This document shows, piece by piece, positions 37,235-52,200 of a stretch of 64,000 nt of DNA. A program made the translations under genes and the position numbers. Below the pieces are notes generated by a model. It was given only the letters and a program-made list of their open reading frames with translations, did not search any database and was not told the origin of the DNA. The first letter of the stretch is position 1; every line of letters starts with the position of its first letter. Source of the DNA: Caprimulgus europaeus (Eukaryota > Chordata > Aves > Caprimulgiformes > Caprimulgidae). The stretch lies in NCBI GenBank assembly GCA_907165065.1, contig OU015528.1, forward strand, positions 32,820,515 to 32,884,514. The letters run 5' to 3'.

Positions 37235-40200
37235 GTACGCGGGGCTGGCGGGCGCTGCGCGGCCCCTCTCCTCCTTTCCCTTCCCTCGGCCGCCTTCGCC
37301 GCCGCGCCGCCTGCAGGGCCCTCAGCGCGGCGGCCGGGCCGCGCCGCCGCCGCCATTGTTCGGCCGGCTCCGCCGCCGGGCTTTGCCGCCGCCGGGCTTT
37401 GCCGCCGCCGAGCGCGCGGATCTGTGCGGGGCCGGGGTGGGGGCAGGGACAGGCCGCGCCTCAGGCCCGGCCCGGCCCGCGGGGGCTGTCGGGGCCCGGC
37501 TGGGCGGGGAGCGCCGCGCCGCCCGGCCGCGGTCTCTGAGGGGAAGCTGCTGGCGGGCAGGGTGGGAGTGTGCCGCGGTTCGCCGGGAGCGAGCGCCTTC
37601 CCTCCTTTCCTCCCACATTCCCTTCTCAAGTTCCCGCGCGGCAGCAGCTCCTGATCCCTCTCCCGCCCTGGGTCGGAGGAGGCCGTAGCGGACGGGACCC
37701 TCCCGGATGCGGTGGGGAGAGCAGCTCCTTCCCGCCGGCGGCGGCGAAGGGGAAATACTGCCATTGTTCGCAGATGAGTAAAAAAGCCGCCGAGCGGTAG
37801 CAGTTTCTCGGCCGCTCTTTGCTGGGGAGGCAGAACTAGTTAGTGAAGCTTTGTTCTGCAGCACCGGAGAAACTATCTTTCTTTCTTTTTTTTTTTTTTT
37901 TTTTTTATTCGTTATTCTCCTAGTCGTTAAAAAAGTCATGCAGATCTTTGAACGAGGAGCTCTGTTTTGGTGAGGAAGTGTGAATAAAATAAACAAAACT
38001 TCCCTGGATTACAAATAGTCCACTTTTCTAGTTCTTTTTTAAATCCTCATCTTTCACAAAGAGGCGTGTGTCTAATTTCCTATGGAAACCTGATGTTCAT
38101 ACCGGTTTTGTGTGCCATCTGTCCTGTTTGTGACTCTTGCGCTTCTCCAGGTTGTGTTGCCCCAGCTCGCATTGTTCCTGCCCCAGAACATAAATAACTG
38201 AGAACAACTGCACTTTCACACATTTACTGGGCTGACTGAGTGATGCCCAATTGTATGCCCGCCCTACAGAGAACTGGGAAATAGGCAGTAGGTTACAGAA
38301 GTCACAGATAATTTGGATAGCAGATTATAACTATGTCAGAAAACTTTAATTCTTTAGATATTTATTAATAAAGTAATTAATAAGATTAGTAGTTTCATAA
38401 AGGTATACTATAGAAGAAGAATGCCATACCAGAGGGCTGATTCGCTCTTAGTTTGTCTGTATGTCAGGATTTCTCTCTTACAGTTGAAGACACATCATAT
38501 GAATTTAAATTAGGGTGAATCCTAGCACAAGTACCACTTAGCATAAGAGTACATCTCTTTAGTTTCATTAATTGGTTTTGTTTTAATTGGTTCCAGGTAA
38601 AACACTGATAACAAATAAAGTTTTTCTGAAAAACCTAATTTGAATCCACTATTTTTTGTGTAAAGTCATGTGGGCAGAAGCCCTCAGAGTAGAATAGTTT
38701 TGTGCTATGAGTATAGTGCAGACATACAGCTGGATCAGAAGTGACAAGGGTGCTGTTTCACTCTCATGGTTCTGATCTGCTCAGGGTATAGTTAATATTG
38801 ATATTCACTATAGCCATGGTGCAAGGAAGAATGGTGGTACAGATGAAGACAGTCTTGTGATAATTTCATTTAGCTTATTTCAGTGGTCAGGAGACTCTTT
38901 TGCTCTTTTCACTGTATTCACCTCAGTTGCTCTCCTGCTGGGGCTGTGTTTTTGTAGTCTGCTTTCTCATTTAGTGACCTTTACAAAATACAGGGCAGAA
39001 AAGCGAGGGGAGGAAAGTGCCCCTTTTCCCTCAGCTTGGCTGTGGTGTTTGTTTAGTTTTCTTGTTTTAATTCTCCTAATTTTGCTATTTGTTCTTTCCA
39101 AAGTTTCATTTTTGTGACTTTCATGTTGTCTCATGACCTGCTTAGTTGAACTGTATTACTGTAAAATAGAAAGTTTTACTGGGAGAGAATGACACCTCTG
39201 CACTTTCCCATTTCTTCCTGTTGAGTACATAAGAAGGCTAATTGTTACTGTCTGCAGTATTATGCACTACCTCTAATTCTGACATAATTGTGGTGGGTCC
39301 TCTAGATGCTTCTATTCACAAATTACTGTTTCTGATTTCAAACTGACAGCTTACATTGACGGGACGTGGTTCTGTGTATCTGTGGATAGTTGAAGATGAC
39401 AGTTGAGAAAATGCTGGAGTGAGAAAGTGATTTGCATTGATAATTTGTTTATGTAGCAAGCACTTTATGGAACACTATATTTGTATGGAAAAAATGCTTT
39501 ATGTGTAAAGCAGTAAGCTACTGTCTTTTGATTGTGTTGCGCTATGTTAACCTGATATAGCAATATTCGTTTGAGTTGGACTATAGGAACCCTTTCCACT
39601 AGTTTTGCTAGTAGCAGGGGCTGGAAAATACACTGTGTAGCTGTGTCGTTCTTCTGGGTACAGTATAACTGTATTTATGCCCAAGCTGGGACAAAACCTG
39701 TTTGCATCTGTAGTAAATGGGTCATTTAAGACTTGTAGCTAGATGAGCTTCCCATCATTGCTTTGTCTTGCTCTGGACCTCAAGATACTCATCCTTGAGG
39801 CTCTTCTGGGATTTTTAATGCATCTTTCCAGGAGAAGTGAGGGAGGGATGTTTTGCTTGATTAGTGCTACATGAACCACAGGTTATAAGGGTAGAAATAA
39901 AGGCCACAGAGGCATGGGTTTACAAGCTGGCTAAGATGGATGACAACTGAGAGCTGTCTTGGGTTGTATTTAGTGTTGGTTGCAGTGAGCTGACTAGCTT
40001 GACTTGAAGTCAGATCTTTTTAGTGAAAATGCATCTTTCCCGTCCCATCTGGAGCTCATCAAAACTGTGCTTGTCTGTGTTTCCTCTTACCCTTTCATTA
40101 ACGTATTGTTCATCATAATTTTATTCTTTGTCCTTGGGCTTACTGCTTTACTCAGTTTGGCTGCCACCAATTGTACTTTTTTTTTTTTAATTGTGCTTTC

Positions 40201-43200
40201 CTTTTTTTTTTTTTTAAACTTAGTTAAGTCATTTTCCATTTCGTTCTTCTAAGCTGGCTTCACCATCCAGCCATCCAGTGGTCTTTTGTATTTATTTAAA
40301 ATCTCATTGTGAGATGACAGTCTCATAAATCTAATACTTCCTGCATACATTGCTTGAAACCTGTGAGAAATAGGTACTGCATGGCATATTTTACTTTGAC
40401 CATCCCCCTACACGTTATACATCTTGCTCTTCAAGAAAGAGAGACCTGTGCTGCACATGGGAACTGTATTATCTGCATACAAATGGCTGAGGCTGGCATT
40501 GGCAGCAAGATTATGGGCACTTTAGCAAATATTAGGGTGTGGTGTTGTACACAAAAGCCTGGAGTAATGAGGAGGCTGTGCATGAGGCCGGCTTGGGTCT
40601 GATGCAAGGTTGCCTGCAACTTTGGCGAGCAGACTGCGCTACTTTCCTGCAATCATGAAGATGTGACCATGCATTGTCAAGTTCTCTGATGCTCTGATCA
40701 GCTTTGTATTTTCCAAGTTGTTTTTTTTTACATGCACATAATTAAACAGTAAAACCCCTGGTTTTATTATACGTTTTTATTTGCTCTCATCTTATGCAAT
40801 AAAATAAATTTTTATATGTATACATACTTTCTTTTTTAAATTGTTTCGTATCCCTTGCTTGATCAGGAGTATCTCTTACTGCTGTGGAAAAGGTGCTTGC
40901 TTTGTTTATACTCTAATGAGTATACTTGCATAGTTATGTTGTGGATGTGTCTAAACATGCCTGTAGTGTTCTAGTTTGATATTTAAATGCTAACAAATTA
41001 GAAATGAAAGAGTTCTGGCTTTGTATTTTGTAACTGGGTAATAAAAATTATTTAGATGGAGTAAGCAGCTAAGAGGCTAATTATCTGGAAACCTCTGTGG
41101 CTACAGATTCTTAGGAACATGTTAGTTACTCTCTTGACCTCCTGTCTAGAACACGGAGAGAAAAATATTTTTTATATAATAAATAATAAAAGCTAGCATT
41201 TCATGGCCACATAAAACAGGTTATTAAAAACAGCCTTTACTTTATATCAGGAAAACGGATGTCTCATTACGGGAGGGGATGGACACATTGTGGTACAATA
41301 CATTTCTACTCAGAGGGGCAGAGCTGTCCTGGTCATAAAAAACATAAGCAGGCAGACCTACGTTTATTTGAAATGTATGTGCAGCACCTTATTGCCTGTG
41401 TATGCCATCAGTTCTGTTGATTTGCTGAAAGGGGCCTGGGGAAGAAATAACTTTTGTACCTTTGCAAATCAGACTACAAAGAAAACTTGAGGCCGTCTCA
41501 TCTGGCACCTCTTAGCTTCGTTCTAATGCAAACAGCAATACTGCCTGCATTTGATTTATTCGTTTGACTACTTGTGAAATTTTTATTTACTCTATTTAGC
41601 AAGGGATCAGATTTCTTAAATTTTAGTACTGTAGTAGTTATAGAGCTGAGAGTGTTTGGGCCTGCAGAGTAAACATGGATCTTATGGTCTAACAAACTTG
41701 TCCACCATGGTGGGTGTTTCTGCCACAGGCAGTGTGCTATTTTAGAAACATCAAAGACCTGTTTTGTTAAGGTTCCAGTCTGTGTGTTCAGACAGCTAAT
41801 AGAGACCAGAAAGAGTTTTGCTTATCTCTTTAACTTGTTATCCTTCAGGGCCCACAAACTTTTCTGAAGTGAGGATACTAACATGTGTGTAGAGGTTTTG
41901 ACCACACATGTTGTAACTTGAATGAAAAAAGTGATAAGGGAGAAGCTGGATAATTTGCTTTTCCTTAATTGTTTTTGTTTTTTGTTTTTTTTTTTCCCCA
42001 GAATCAATAACAGGTTTTTAAATGAAATTTTATTTACAACACTGTTTTTTTTTTTAATGTCTTTTTGGAAGTGTAATTTAGTGTTTTAACTCTTAAATTG
42101 AACAGAGTTGTGCAGAAAAAGCAAGTTTCAAAGATAGATGTACAATTTAAAGACTTTTTTTTTTTAAAAAAAAAAAAAGCCTTTCTGAAACAGCATTTGT
42201 AAAGGGAATGACCAGTTCTTCTCTGCAACTCAGAGGAGTATGGCGGCTAAGTTCCAAAACTTTTTATTTGTCCCTTCTGGACATGACTGTGATGTTTCAT
42301 GTGTTTATGGCTTTTATATTTGAATGTTGCAAAACGCCGCAAACGGTAACTAAAATGCAGAATATTGAGAAAGGGCTGAATAACTGTCAGCTAGTCTGCA
42401 TGAATCTTTGAGAGTGTATCTTTTCAGTACTCGTTTGATTTACCCAGACCCAGTTAATAGCACAGAATGTTGAATTTCAGTCCTGATTTTCCAGAGCAAA
42501 TGATCTAATACTTCGGACTGTAGTCGAGTTAAAACATGGGCTTTTGAAATGTGTTACTACTCTTGAGTAGGTTGTAGAGGGGACCAGAACAGTGGTGTTA
42601 ACTTTGTTTCATAGCATGTTTGTCTGTAATATTGTGAATTATAATAACTGAGAAGAAATAATTTCTCTTTGTGCTTGGTCTTCTCTTAACTAAGGAAGTT
42701 GGAAGAGGTCAAAAACAATTGCTGCTACAGGCACAGCTTTTGTTGAAGTAGCTAAGTCTAGGGAAGTAATGCTTTCTGTATTCTTTTTCTTACTCTTCTG
42801 CATCTAGGAAAGAAGGGTGTGTTAGGTAATTTTCCATGGTACGTGTATGAAGGAAGAAGGGTTGTTGGATCTTGTGAAACAGCCATCAAGACACCCCTCT
42901 TCCATCTACACTTGCAGTTGATGACTCAGATCATTCTTAATCATCTAACCACACACCTTGTTGACAGACTGGTAACTGAATGAATTCCATACTGTCTGCA
43001 AAACCAGCACGATGTAAGAAGACATTATGGTGAACAACATCAGGTTTTTCTGTTTTTGTTGGTTTAAATTAAGGCACCGATGCTCTTGGGCACTGTGGGT
43101 GTCCCCTTTCCCCCCCCCCCCCCCCAAAATTACATGCAGACTCTGCAGCTCTAATAACTATCTCCCTTCTTTGATGGTGACCCAAAAGCCTGTGTCATGT

Positions 43201-46200
43201 AAACTTGATCTGTTTCAGAGGAGTTTCTTGCCACTAGGGAAGTGCAGCAGAGCTGTGGACTGCTGCCTACACTTGTATTTTGGCAATGCTGGCCTCTGCC
43301 TTTTCAGAGAGATAGGTTAGTGTACTTCTGCTGTAAGACTGGTGGCTACCTGTTTGGATCTGTCTACTAGGACTAAATTCTACTTCCCTGAAGTCATCAT
43401 CCATACACACAGATTACTAGAATTACTGCACGTTTAGTAGAGGATTTCTTTAATTGCTTTGTGACATCATCCTTAATCTTGCTGTAAGATGTCATGTTTC
43501 AGCTTGTCCCAGGCAGTTTGTTTAACCTACTTTCATTAACTATGATGATAGGAGGAATCAAACTTGAGACAGAGAACTAGACAGATTAGGTGAAAATACA
43601 AAACCCTTACTTAATTTAATGATGATAAACTTAACTTTAGAGAGAATAAGTTTCTATTAAAGTTCAGAGTGTACTGAGATAGTGCAGTTTACTGAGGATC
43701 AAATCTACTTGATTGACTATGCCAAAACTTAGCTTATCTCTTTTGGTTTTATTTTTTTATTATTTTAGTGATACCCTCTCTGTATGAGTAGCCGTTGATA
43801 ATCAATGTTTTTGTGTTTTCAAGAGAGCTGATCATCTGATGGTGATTGTGGGTATATTGGGTTTTCAGTCAAGATTGCTAGCTTTGCAGCCTGTTTTCTC
43901 TGTAATCCAACTTGGTTCTCTCTAATCACCGTATCCGCTACGTTGAACTATTCTATCTAGGATGCTTGTGTGGGTTTCTAGATACAAATTCACAGGAGAG
44001 TGGCTGCTGAAATATCTCTGATATTGAAACATAGTGAGGCAGTTTGTGTTCTGGATCAGGATGGAAGAGTCCAGAAACCCTCTGCAGGCTTTTGAATTCC
44101 AGCTTTTGCATGTGGCAATAAAACCTGTGAAAGTCAAAGAAAAGCTTTGAAGGTTAACGTTAAACACTGCTAGGCTCTACTAAGCTTTGTCAGGCCACTG
44201 TTGTTCACCGAGAAGTTACTGCCTTCCTGCCAACAGAAATTTAGATGGTGCCTCTCTTTCACACAAAGTGAGCTATTCTATCATACATGATTGCTATAAT
44301 AGTAAAAAAGGATAGGAGCATCCTGTTGTGGACTTGATCACCATTGAATATGATGAGTGACAGTGTCTAAGATGAAAAATTGTGAGTACTAAAAGAGTCT
44401 TTGTTTTAAAAATAGTTCACTAATGCAAATATAAAGCACCCAGCTTCATTCATACTTGGAATGAAGCAATCTTACTGATTAAGGTTACACTGTTTGTTTT
44501 AAAAATTTTTTTCATGTTTTTGAGGAGATTGTTATCATTTACAGTGAACATGTTTTACCCTTTTCCTAATTGTCTGTCATGACAACACAGCAGTCTCTCT
44601 AATAAAAAGTAATATGGCTTGGTAATAGCACATTGGCAGATTGAGGCAGCCGGTGCCCAGGCCCCTCTGTCTACCTAAGGCACTGTTTGCACAGTCTACT
44701 TCAGACTAAATTTAGTCTCACCTTTCGGACCAAGTATTCCTACCACACTTGTGAGTCAAAACTGTCTGAAGGACCACTGATTGATCTTGACCTTTCTGTT
44801 CTCATTTAGCAGGCAGGATGCAGTTATTGAGCACATGAAGCAGAGTTTCTGGAAAGAAACTGTCATTTCCATTCCCTTTGGAAGGAATCTTCTTCACTTG
44901 GCCAGAGCTGTGCTATAACCTGTACAGGGAGAAAGGATTGATTCACTCCAAAACCCCACAATGCTTTTCTGAACCAAAATGTTCCAGATGCAGCATGATG
45001 CTGTAGAATAGTCCCTCTGCAGCCCATGAATAAATAAATGTACAATTAAAAAATGTACAATGACTACAAGGCCTTGGGTTTATTAAATTTTTTGAAACAA
45101 AATAAAATTCTGTCCCTGTCTGAGTCCTCTGAATGAGGAGATAAAAGTCAAGGTCAAAATGCAGCAGAAATCTGAAAGAATGTTGTGTTTGTCAGTAGGG
45201 CTCTTCTTGAAGCTCTCTCTGTTCACTCTACTAAGTGTTTTGATGGAAAAAAGATTTGCTTGAGAGCAGGTGTTAGCCTCGGATTTTGCACATTGCTTGT
45301 GCTCGCTATTTCTGGGAACAGGGCTTGTGAGTTTTTTGATTTCTGTTTGTATTAGAAGGGCAAAAGTATTGCAGTGCAAAACAGCGGCCAGAGGTATCTT
45401 TTGTTGTTCAGTTTTTTTTCCCCTGTCAGTTTAGAATATAACAGAAGTTGTAAGAATTTTATATAATTTAATGTGGATGAAACTGGCAGTTTTTCAGCAG
45501 GGATGGTGTACAGGTGTTCAATCAGACACACCATGTCTGTGGAACATGGCAGTTATCACAGCATTTTGTTTCAAGTAAGTTTTAAGAATATTTAAAGTTA
45601 AATATAATTAAGGTGTCTTTTGCATTTTAGGAAGCTGAATATGGTGGACATGATCAAATTGATTTATATGATGATGTGATTTCTCCATCTGCGAATAATG
45701 GAGATGCCCCAGAAGATCGTGATTACATGGATTCTCTCCCACCATCTGTTGGGGATGATGTAGGTAAAGGAGCTGCACCAAATGTTGTCTATACATATAC
45801 TGGAAAGAGAATTGCCTTGTACATTGGAAATCTTACTTGGGTAAGTATCTTCTTAGTATTTAGTTGTAGCCAGGAATTTTAAAATTATGAGCATAGTTTG
45901 TAAATATTTGTGGCTTAAAAATCGTTTTATGTGAAATATTAAGAGAACAGCAAAGCAAGTGGGTTTTTGTGGGTTTTTTCTTTTATCTGAAATTCAGTAA
46001 GCCTATCTGGAGCTGTCTTGTTGTCTAAAAAATAGAGGAAATCTTGAGTAAATATGAACTTCAAAGTTTCCTGTTGTGTTTCAAGTGTTATGAAGGGGTA
46101 TCTATGCTACCATCTTCTTAAGGTTTTCAGAGAACTGAATGAAAGATGTGAACAAGCTTAAACTTTTAAGGCTACTGAATGAACCCCTTTTCCAATAAAC

Positions 46201-49200
46201 CCTTGCTGAAGTTTTCAGTTTAAAAAGGAACTGGAAGATTCTCAGGGATTTTCTTGAAATTACTTTTTGCCTTTTTCCAGGGCAGTGACTCTTGCAACTA
46301 AACTGTTTTCAGGTATTCACCTAGGCTTATTTCTGCTATCCTGGGAGTAACAGGTTTGGGATAACTCACTGAACTGCAGTTGCCCTTAAGACAATTTTGT
46401 TAGCATTAAAGCATTTTAAAATCAATTGCAGTTAAGCAAACAAAGTGCAAGAGCTGGTCAGTAGCTGAATTAACTAGAGTTTTATCTGCTTACCTGAAAT
46501 CAAATTCTTCCAAGTCCATGCATGAAAAGTTCTCATTCAAGGCTTTTTTCCCCCCATGTGATGTATTTCTTACTGCTAAACTTGGAAAAGTATCCTTAAT
46601 GCTAAACTTGGAAAAGAATGCTTTATGGCTGCTTAGGTGTTTGTTCATTACTTATTACAGTATCCTGATTTTAGGAGCTAATAGGTAAGTAAAGAAGTAG
46701 TTGACTTAACAGGTGTACCATTCTAAAATGTATTAATGGAATCAGTAAAATGCACATGAATTAGCTGAACTCATACAGGTTAAATATTACAATTTCGAAA
46801 GCAGGTGGCTCAATGTGCAGCAATTTGTACCTGTTACCCATTACTTGGCTTCACAAATGAAGTTGTCCTCAAGAAGGACATTTATTTACTTTAGCATTGC
46901 TATTGTGTTTGCTTTCTTTGCATTTAGCTCTTGGAAAAATAATTTGTAGAATTTTTAAAAGAAGCCTTGATTTGAGAGTGATCAGATAAGTGGTTCAGGA
47001 TCCTGAAAGCCTGCTTTGCATTTCCAGTGTAAAATTTAAAGAGGTGATGAAGTTACAGAAGTAGGAAGAAAACAATAAGTATTGATGTATTTGTGTATCT
47101 TTGGATATGAGTGGAATTGTTAAATATTACATGGTAATTAAGAGGAAGTTACAGCACATAGGTTTGGTTAAGTGGAAGCAGTTTTTTCTAACCATCGTTT
47201 CTGTACTAGTTTCCCTTCTTTTGTCTGTTAATCCTGCTGGTTTTGTGCAAATAATGTGTAGTTCACTAAATTCTCATTAGTCAAATCTCTCGTAAAGAGC
47301 ACCTGGTTAATATGCCATTTAAAGTTGAATTTTGTATGGAAATAATAGAGTAAGTGGGAGAAAAAATGGACTGGGTGTGAAAAAAAAACATTTACTGAAG
47401 TAGTTCAGTTGAAGCCTTGCACTCTCAGAAAACAAAAGTTACTCAGATACAGTGGGTTTTTTGCATGCTGTAGCTGGTAAACTGTGTGGAGGGATTGATG
47501 CAGTGTAGCATAGGGAAAATGTGTTTATTTTTAAAATTAATTTTCTGAGAGTCGTAAAATATAAATTACTGTTTTCTAAAAGTCAGAAAATTTTGACAGC
47601 CTGAATAAAGTTACTCCTCTTGACCAACTTCACACACACAAAAAAAAAGGCATGGAAAACTTAGTTGCCCTTTTCATGGTGTTTTAGATAAGCTTTCATA
47701 GTTGAATATTAAAAATATTTTTCAGTGGACAACAGATGAAGACTTAACTGAAGCTGTTCATTCATTGGGGGTAAATGATATTTTGGAGATAAAATTTTTT
47801 GAAAATCGTGCTAATGGCCAGTCTAAAGGGTAAGAAGTTTACATTTGTTTTTTTCTGTAAATGGACTGAAGTTTGGGAGAGTGAAAATGGGGAAGGAGTT
47901 CTCAATTTTAATAACTGTCAGTATGTGAATTGATAAATCTTTGTTTATTGATATCCTGTGTTTGAGTATATAATTTCATACTAAGAACATAAAATTCAGG
48001 CATAAATGTTTATGATGATATTGTGTAGACCATTATTTTGTGAGTTAAATCTTGTTGGCAGACTTCATTAAGACTCTGTTCCTAGATTTCAGTTAGTATG
48101 GTGGTGATATTTGTTGTTCCTCATAGTGTAAATACTGTTTCCCCACCTCCTTTATTAAATCTTTCTTTACATGCTTTATTTTCCATTACCTGTTGAGAGT
48201 GCTTGAGCCCATTTTTCACTGGCAACCTAATCTTCCTTGCATTAATTTACCTTTCTCTCTCCTTAGTAGTAATGAGAACACACTGAATGCTCAATAATAG
48301 TAATATGTATGAATACATATAGAGTGTATTGATACTCTACCAAAAAGCTGCATTTGTTGTTATATATTTTGATGCATTTTGTACTTGCATTTGTGTTTTT
48401 TATATGTCCTAGAATCAGGTATTATATGTGTTCTGAAAACTGGACTAAGATGTGTGAGAGAGTTTCTGTATTTAGTTTTCAAGTACTCTTTTGCTTCCTG
48501 TGTATAACCTTTATCATGAGAAATCAGGCTATCCAGGAAATGGAAAAACTGTGGTGTAACTTTTTTTTTCCTTCTTTCTTTCAGGTTTGCCCTTGTGGGT
48601 GTGGGATCAGAAGCATCCTCCAAAAAGCTGATGGATTTATTGCCTAAAAGAGAATTGCATGGGCAGAATCCTGTTGTGACTCCATGTAATAAACAATTTC
48701 TGAGTCAGTTTGAAATGCAGTCAAGGAAAAGTAAGCCTTTCTCATGTACTGTCTTGTGAAAATAGAAGTTTATTCTGAAAGTAGTACTGCAGTTTTTCTC
48801 TCAGCGTCTGTTAAGTTCTACATGGTATTAAATAGCTACAAAGTACTAACAGTGAGGTGCATGAAGTTGCAGCTTTGTTTAAAGATGATCCTCTTAAAAA
48901 TCAAAACATAAAAATATCACTTAATGTACTGAAGATCTGTTGTTTTGACAAGAGAGAATGCTCACTGAAAGAAGGGTTGCAGCTTTGTGAAACACTTCGC
49001 TTATGGCTGGAGAAGCTTTCTCATTTTCTTGTGGTTTTTTTTTTTTTTTAAAAAAAGCACAACAGCGTTTAGAAATTTAACACTTGTAGACAAGTTGGAC
49101 TAAATTCTGATGTCTGGATTAGTTGTGCTTATAATAAAATGGGGGAGAGAGATTCTTTGTTGTGCTTTCCTTCAGCACCTGGTCTTGTGCTTCCCAGTCC

Positions 49201-52200
49201 GAATGTGTAAATATGTTCCTTGTGGCCTTGGGCTGCATTAAAGGAAGGACAGGCAGTCTCCCCAGGTGCTGTTCCATTAGTATGGGGATACTGGAACACT
49301 GCCATATTTTAGCAAAGAACTTACAGCTTTGGGTTTGGGAACTGAGGAACGAGTTGGTGCTGATAAGGTTATGCTTTAGTGCTGCATAGAACTTTAGATT
49401 AAGAGTTGAAAAGCTTTAAACTATTTAGATTTATGCAATTACACTTTTGCTTTTCCATTGCAGCCACACAGTCTGGCCAGATGTCTGGGGAAGGTAAAGC
49501 TGGACCCCCGGGAGGAAGCTCACGAGCAGCATTTCCACCTAGTAATAGAGGACGAGGGCGTTTTCCAGGTGCCATTCCAGGTGGAGACAGATTCCCTGGA
49601 CCGGCAGGGCCAGGAGGGCCACCACCACCTTTCCCAGGTGAAATATTTAATTTTCACTTGCATTTTCTTGTATTAGTGTGGCATACTTATTTGGGGAATT
49701 ATAAAGATCAAGGCAATTCAGTAGTGTGCTATAATCAGTGTTCACAGCTGGATGGTAGGATTTGACAATACTTCTTTGTTGCTATTCAAACAGGGAGTTC
49801 TACTTCCCAAATATCGCAGCAGTATAATAGCATTTTTTAGAGAGGTTCTTTATAATGTGTCAAGGTACCTGTTTTTAAAGTATGGAAAAAAAAAAAAAAA
49901 AGATCATGTTAGTAAGTACGCTTGTCTTTAGTGCAGTGTAGTTCAGATTTTCTGATTTGCTGTATGAGAATGCCTGTGTTGAGCATAAAGTAACTGTTCC
50001 TTACTGCATTAAAAGTTTGGACATCATCAGAAATTCAGCTTTAATTCATGCCTACTGACAGGTCAGTTGGTTGATGCTTAGAATATCACAAATTTGAAGA
50101 GGTGTTCATGTTTAGTAAAGTGTCTGATATGGGAGAAATCATCAGACTTGTGTTGCAGTGACGTTCTCATTTCAGCTTAAGTATTTTTAATAAATGTCAT
50201 TCAGTAGTAGATTGTCTACTAACAGTCAAAGGGACATGGCCAAATTGAAAAACCACTAAGGAGGACCTGAAAGTAGGTTTGGATGTTGCATTTACCTTAC
50301 CATCTCCAGTATAACTTTTCCCATATTTTTAACATATATTATATCTTGTGCTCTATATGAAAGACTAGCTGTAGCTGTAAATAGGATGCAGTGTTTTTCT
50401 AGTTTTTGAAGCTTTTGGTGGTTTTGGTAACAATAACAGGTGATTAAGTGATTTGGGGGGGGGGTGGAGGCATAGGTTGTCAGTTTTCAAGTTAATTTTG
50501 TTCTTTTTAGCTATTGATAGTTAAGTAACTGTTAAAAATTTTCCAAGCTATTGGACCCAAAGTAGGACCATGCATGTCTTGTGTAAGTTGCAAAATGTTC
50601 AGTGAGGGTTGTTTTCTTTTTTTTGATCATTTTTAAGAATTTTTTAAAAGGCAAGAACTTTAATTATTTCACTAAGTCTTTTATTTCTTTATATTTATTA
50701 ACTCTATTTTATTTATTTATTTTCTATTATTTTATTTTAGCTGGACAGACTCCCCCACGTCCACCTCTAGGTCCTCCTGGCCCACCAGGCCCACCAGGCC
50801 CTCCACCTCCTGGTCAGGTCCTCCCACCTCCATTAGCTGGACCACCTAATCGTGGTGACCGTCCACCACCACCAGTTCTGTTTCCAGGACAGCCTTTTGG
50901 TCAGCCTCCACTTGGGCCACTTCCTCCGGGCCCTCCACCACCAGTTCCAGGCTATGGGCCACCACCAGGGCCACCACCACCTCAGCAGGGTCCACCTCCA
51001 CCTCCAGGTCCATTTCCCCCTCGTCCACCTGGCCCTCTTGGGCCACCCCTGACTCTTGCTCCTCCTCCACATCTCCCTGGGCCACCTCCAGGTGCTCCTC
51101 CACCTGCACCACATGTGAATCCAGCTTTCTTCCCCCCACCTGCCAATAGTGGCATACCTACTTCAGACAGCCGTGGCCCACCTCCGACAGATCCGTATGG
51201 CCGACCTCCACCATATGACAGAGGTGACTATGGGCCACCTGGAAGGTGAGTGCTTCTGGTGTAATGTGCTGGGTAGCATATTTTACTCCTCTTCTAGGAG
51301 CATTGGTTTTCCTTTTTAATGCAAATGTTACAGATAATGAAAAATAGGGCTGGAAGGGATCCCAGCAGTCTTCCGATTTGTTAGTTTTCACTTCTCGGTG
51401 AAATATGTCTCAGAATCGTGTTTGTAGCAGTAAGAAAATCCTGAAATGCAACTCCGGGAATCTCCCTTTCCCTTTTCAGCTCTGACCTGTTTGTCTTCAC
51501 TGTTCGTATTTGGCAGTGTCATCATTCCATGTATTCTACATGCAGACTTGCATATCACTTTTTATGCAGCAGCTTCTGTCTTAACTTGAAATTCTGACTT
51601 GTACCTTTATCACTGTGCTTTGCAAGCTGTATTTTTAGAATGCTCTGGAGTTCTCCTTTTTGAATATGTGCGTATGTGGAGTACAGCGCCATACCAAGCT
51701 CATACCATTTTCATCTTTCAGCAGCTCTGCTTGTCCCTTTTTTCTTCAGGACTCAATTCAAAGTTAGTCTTTGTCTCAAAAGCCAGGCGTGAATTTACTG
51801 CAAGACTTTTGTCTTCCTTTCTTGTCAAGATGCTTCTGCTTATCGGGTGCAATCTTGCTGTGTTTGTAACAGTGGCTTTTCCTATGGTTAATCCTATCTG
51901 GGACAGAGTTTTTGAGTCTCTCTGGCTTGACTTGTTAAGTTTTTCATATCTTATTTGAAACATCTTTTTCACCTGTGCTTCCAAGCATCTCTATCTTGTT
52001 GCTGTTTCTTGATTTTCAGCATATTTGTATTAATCACAGAAAATTGTGGGACAATTTGTAAGAAAGACACTTTTTACATAGTTATATTTGGATTTTTCAG
52101 TTCTGATTTTACTGCTAGCAAGACGCTTCTTTTGCTTAAAATGTTTTCTGCAAAGACACTTTACCTTGATTCTTCTTTTAGCACAGATTTAAAAAAAAAC

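Larger units (their letters stand above)
36470..37800. promoter_or_regulatory. CPSF6: CpG island and CPSF6 promoter region
   Basis: Base composition changes sharply from AT-rich to strongly GC- and CpG-rich, covering about 700 nt upstream of the start codon, exon 1 and the first 550 nt of intron 1. I see no TATA box at a suitable distance. ETS-type and GC-box motifs lie within 150 nt of the ATG, as expected of a housekeeping promoter with dispersed start sites. The exact transcription start cannot be read; about 37,050-37,140 is likely. CpG-island promoters often fire in both directions, but no antisense exon is apparent here. Confidence 0.85.
37235..45630 (+). other. CPSF6: CPSF6 intron 1
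   Basis: An 8.4-kb intron, donor GTACGC and acceptor TTTTGCATTTTAG. The first 550 nt continue the CpG island and hold a perfect tandem duplication of GGGCTTTGCCGCCGCC (37,378-37,409). Beyond that it is AT-rich, with a T21 run and a C16 run listed separately. I see no conserved alternative exon or RNA gene, though first introns of this kind often hold enhancers that cannot be recognised by eye. Confidence 0.9.

Noticed and set aside
37083-37996. Overlapping frames of 150-220 codons on both strands in the CpG island
   Set aside because: GC-rich DNA lacks stop codons. The sequences are low-complexity A/R/P/G strings, and the real exon 1 is only 60 coding nucleotides.
50833-51139. Long minus-strand frames rich in W, R, V and E opposite CPSF6 exon 6
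   Set aside because: They are the antisense of proline/glycine codons. The repeated CCA/CCT codons leave every frame open.
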